Source of the DNA: Mesorhizobium sp. Pch-S
Lineage (GTDB): Bacteria; Pseudomonadota; Alphaproteobacteria; Rhizobiales; Rhizobiaceae
NCBI RefSeq assembly: GCF_004136315.1
Contig: NZ_CP029562.1
Location: forward strand, 2,981,501-3,045,500
Direction of reading: 5' to 3'
Length of the DNA stretch: 64,000 nucleotides
The notes under the pieces were generated by a model. It was not told where the DNA came from. It saw nothing but the letters and a program-made list of their open reading frames with translations, and ran no database searches. The first letter of the stretch is position 1, and each line of letters begins with the position of its first letter. The translations under genes were made by a program, and so were the position numbers. Of this stretch, positions 63,300 through 64,000 are shown piece by piece.

Positions 63300-63665
63300 T
63301 CAGGCTGCCAGCGCGCGGCCGACGCGATCGCGGATTTCAGCCAGGGTGAAAGGCTTCTGCACGACATCCAGGATGATCCCGTTCAATTCATCCGCGCGTT
63401 CACGCTGGTCAGCATAACCGGTCACCAGCATGATCTTGAGCGTGGGGAAAGCGGCGGCTGCCGCCTTGGCCATTTCGATGCCGTCCATCTCGGGCATGCG
63501 GATATCCGAGACGATCAGGTCATAGTTGCCATTGGCGGCACGGATGCTCTCCAGGCCCTGAGCGCCATCGGCCGCAACGTCGATGTTGTACCCTGCGCGC
63601 TCAAGCGCGCGGGCAGCGAGGGTGCGGACGGATTCATCGTCCTCGACGATCAGGAGCTTTGTCAT
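63300..63665 (-). CDS. cpdR: Single-domain response regulator CpdR
   Basis: A 121-residue receiver domain without an output domain. Phospho-acceptor D54 lies in LIVSDIRMPEMDG, acidic pocket residues in VEDDE (about 8-11) and the conserved Lys at K105 in VVQKPF. Length and sequence fit CpdR, which unphosphorylated brings the ClpXP protease to the cell pole for CtrA removal, and in S. meliloti affects symbiosis. The place beside hpt agrees. ATG 63665 gives the family start MTKLLIVEDD. Confidence 0.88.
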   Translation of the reverse strand: MTKLLIVEDDESVRTLAARALERAGYNIDVAADGAQGLESIRAANGNYDLIVSDIRMPEMDGIEMAKAAAAAFPTLKIMLVTGYADQRERADELNGIILDVVQKPFTLAEIRDRVGRALAA

Positions 63666-63750
63666 GAGCAGAGATTTGCCCTGCAAATATTGACGTTTCC
63701 TGAAAGTCGAAGACACCTCCAACTTCTTTTCGAAAGCGACGAGGCGGAGT

Positions 63751-64000
63751 TCAGACGTCGCCTTTGACGACTCCGACGAAGGGCAGTTCACGGAATGCGT
63801 GGCCGACATCCATGCCATAACCGACGACAAAATAGTCCGGGCAGTCGAAGCCGACATAGTCGGCGTTGAGGTCCGTCTGGCGCCGCATGCGCTTGTCGAG
63901 CAGCACGGCGACGGAACAGCTCCTGGCACCGCGCGACAGCATCAGTTCGCGAGTGAACTTCAGCGTCTTGCCGGATTCCAGGATGTCGTCGATCAGAAGC
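63751..64000 (-). CDS. hpt: Hypoxanthine phosphoribosyltransferase, 3' part
   Basis: The last 82 codons of a gene that runs beyond the window. The PRPP-binding loop LIDDILESGKT is at the edge, followed by LLDKRMRRQTDLNADYVGFD and FVVGYGMDVGHAFRELPFVG, as in hypoxanthine-guanine phosphoribosyltransferases of purine salvage. It lies upstream of cpdR on the same strand. Confidence 0.88.
   Translation of the reverse strand, partial: LLIDDILESGKTLKFTRELMLSRGARSCSVAVLLDKRMRRQTDLNADYVGFDCPDYFVVGYGMDVGHAFRELPFVGVVKGDV

Overview
The window looks like chromosomal DNA of a GC-rich alphaproteobacterium of the order Rhizobiales, most likely Mesorhizobium or a close relative (Aminobacter, Phyllobacteriaceae). 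This is inferred from the gene sets bolA/J-protein/cobS/cobT (aerobic cobaltochelatase), cpdR next to hpt, bioY with a DUF1284 gene and aroK-aroB, from a SAM-II riboswitch in front of metA, and from several copies of intergenic palindromic repeats of the type common in rhizobia. No phage, transposase, CRISPR array or recognisable defence system was found.

Left arm (1-14.2 kb), accessory catabolism. A LysR/SDR divergent pair comes first. It is followed by a substrate-specific locus: a minus-strand unit (binding protein, two permeases, ATPase, TetR regulator, D-threonine-aldolase-like enzyme) faces a plus-strand unit (deacetylase-type amidohydrolase, aldehyde dehydrogenase, FAH-family enzyme, an unusual RidA-like protein, GMC oxidoreductase). 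A near-perfect TetR-type palindrome sits between the two units. The substrate is unknown and this is the best candidate for an undescribed pathway.

14.2-31.7 kb. Cytochrome bd oxidase cydABX lies divergent from its assembly ABC transporter cydDC. Then come a GGDEF-EAL protein, two convergent GlxA/AraC-type regulators, tRNA-Arg(CCU), an M20 hydrolase, a D,D-carboxypeptidase, a His-rich CobW-type GTPase, TusA and an L,D-transpeptidase lipoprotein.

32-45 kb, core metabolism. accA is interrupted by a one-base deletion. It is followed by xerD, a 50-residue membrane protein, aroK-aroB-CBS protein (coupled by ATGA overlaps), an aquaporin, bolA, a J-domain protein, cobS-cobT and a phytase-like esterase, then small metabolic and acetyltransferase genes.

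45-64 kb. The queuosine-precursor transporter, rpmB, bioY, a DUF3108 protein, a DMT exporter, a lysoplasmalogenase-like protein, gloB, a methyltransferase with a BacA/YddA-like ABC protein, an MFS exporter broken by an in-frame stop codon with its LysR regulator, metA under a SAM-II riboswitch and intrinsic terminator, hisC-tyrC, a DUF2125 protein, a ChaC-like cyclotransferase, an aldo/keto reductase, cpdR and the 3' part of hpt at the window end. The only gene-free stretch longer than 300 bases is 57888-58259, which holds the metA leader and a repeat element.
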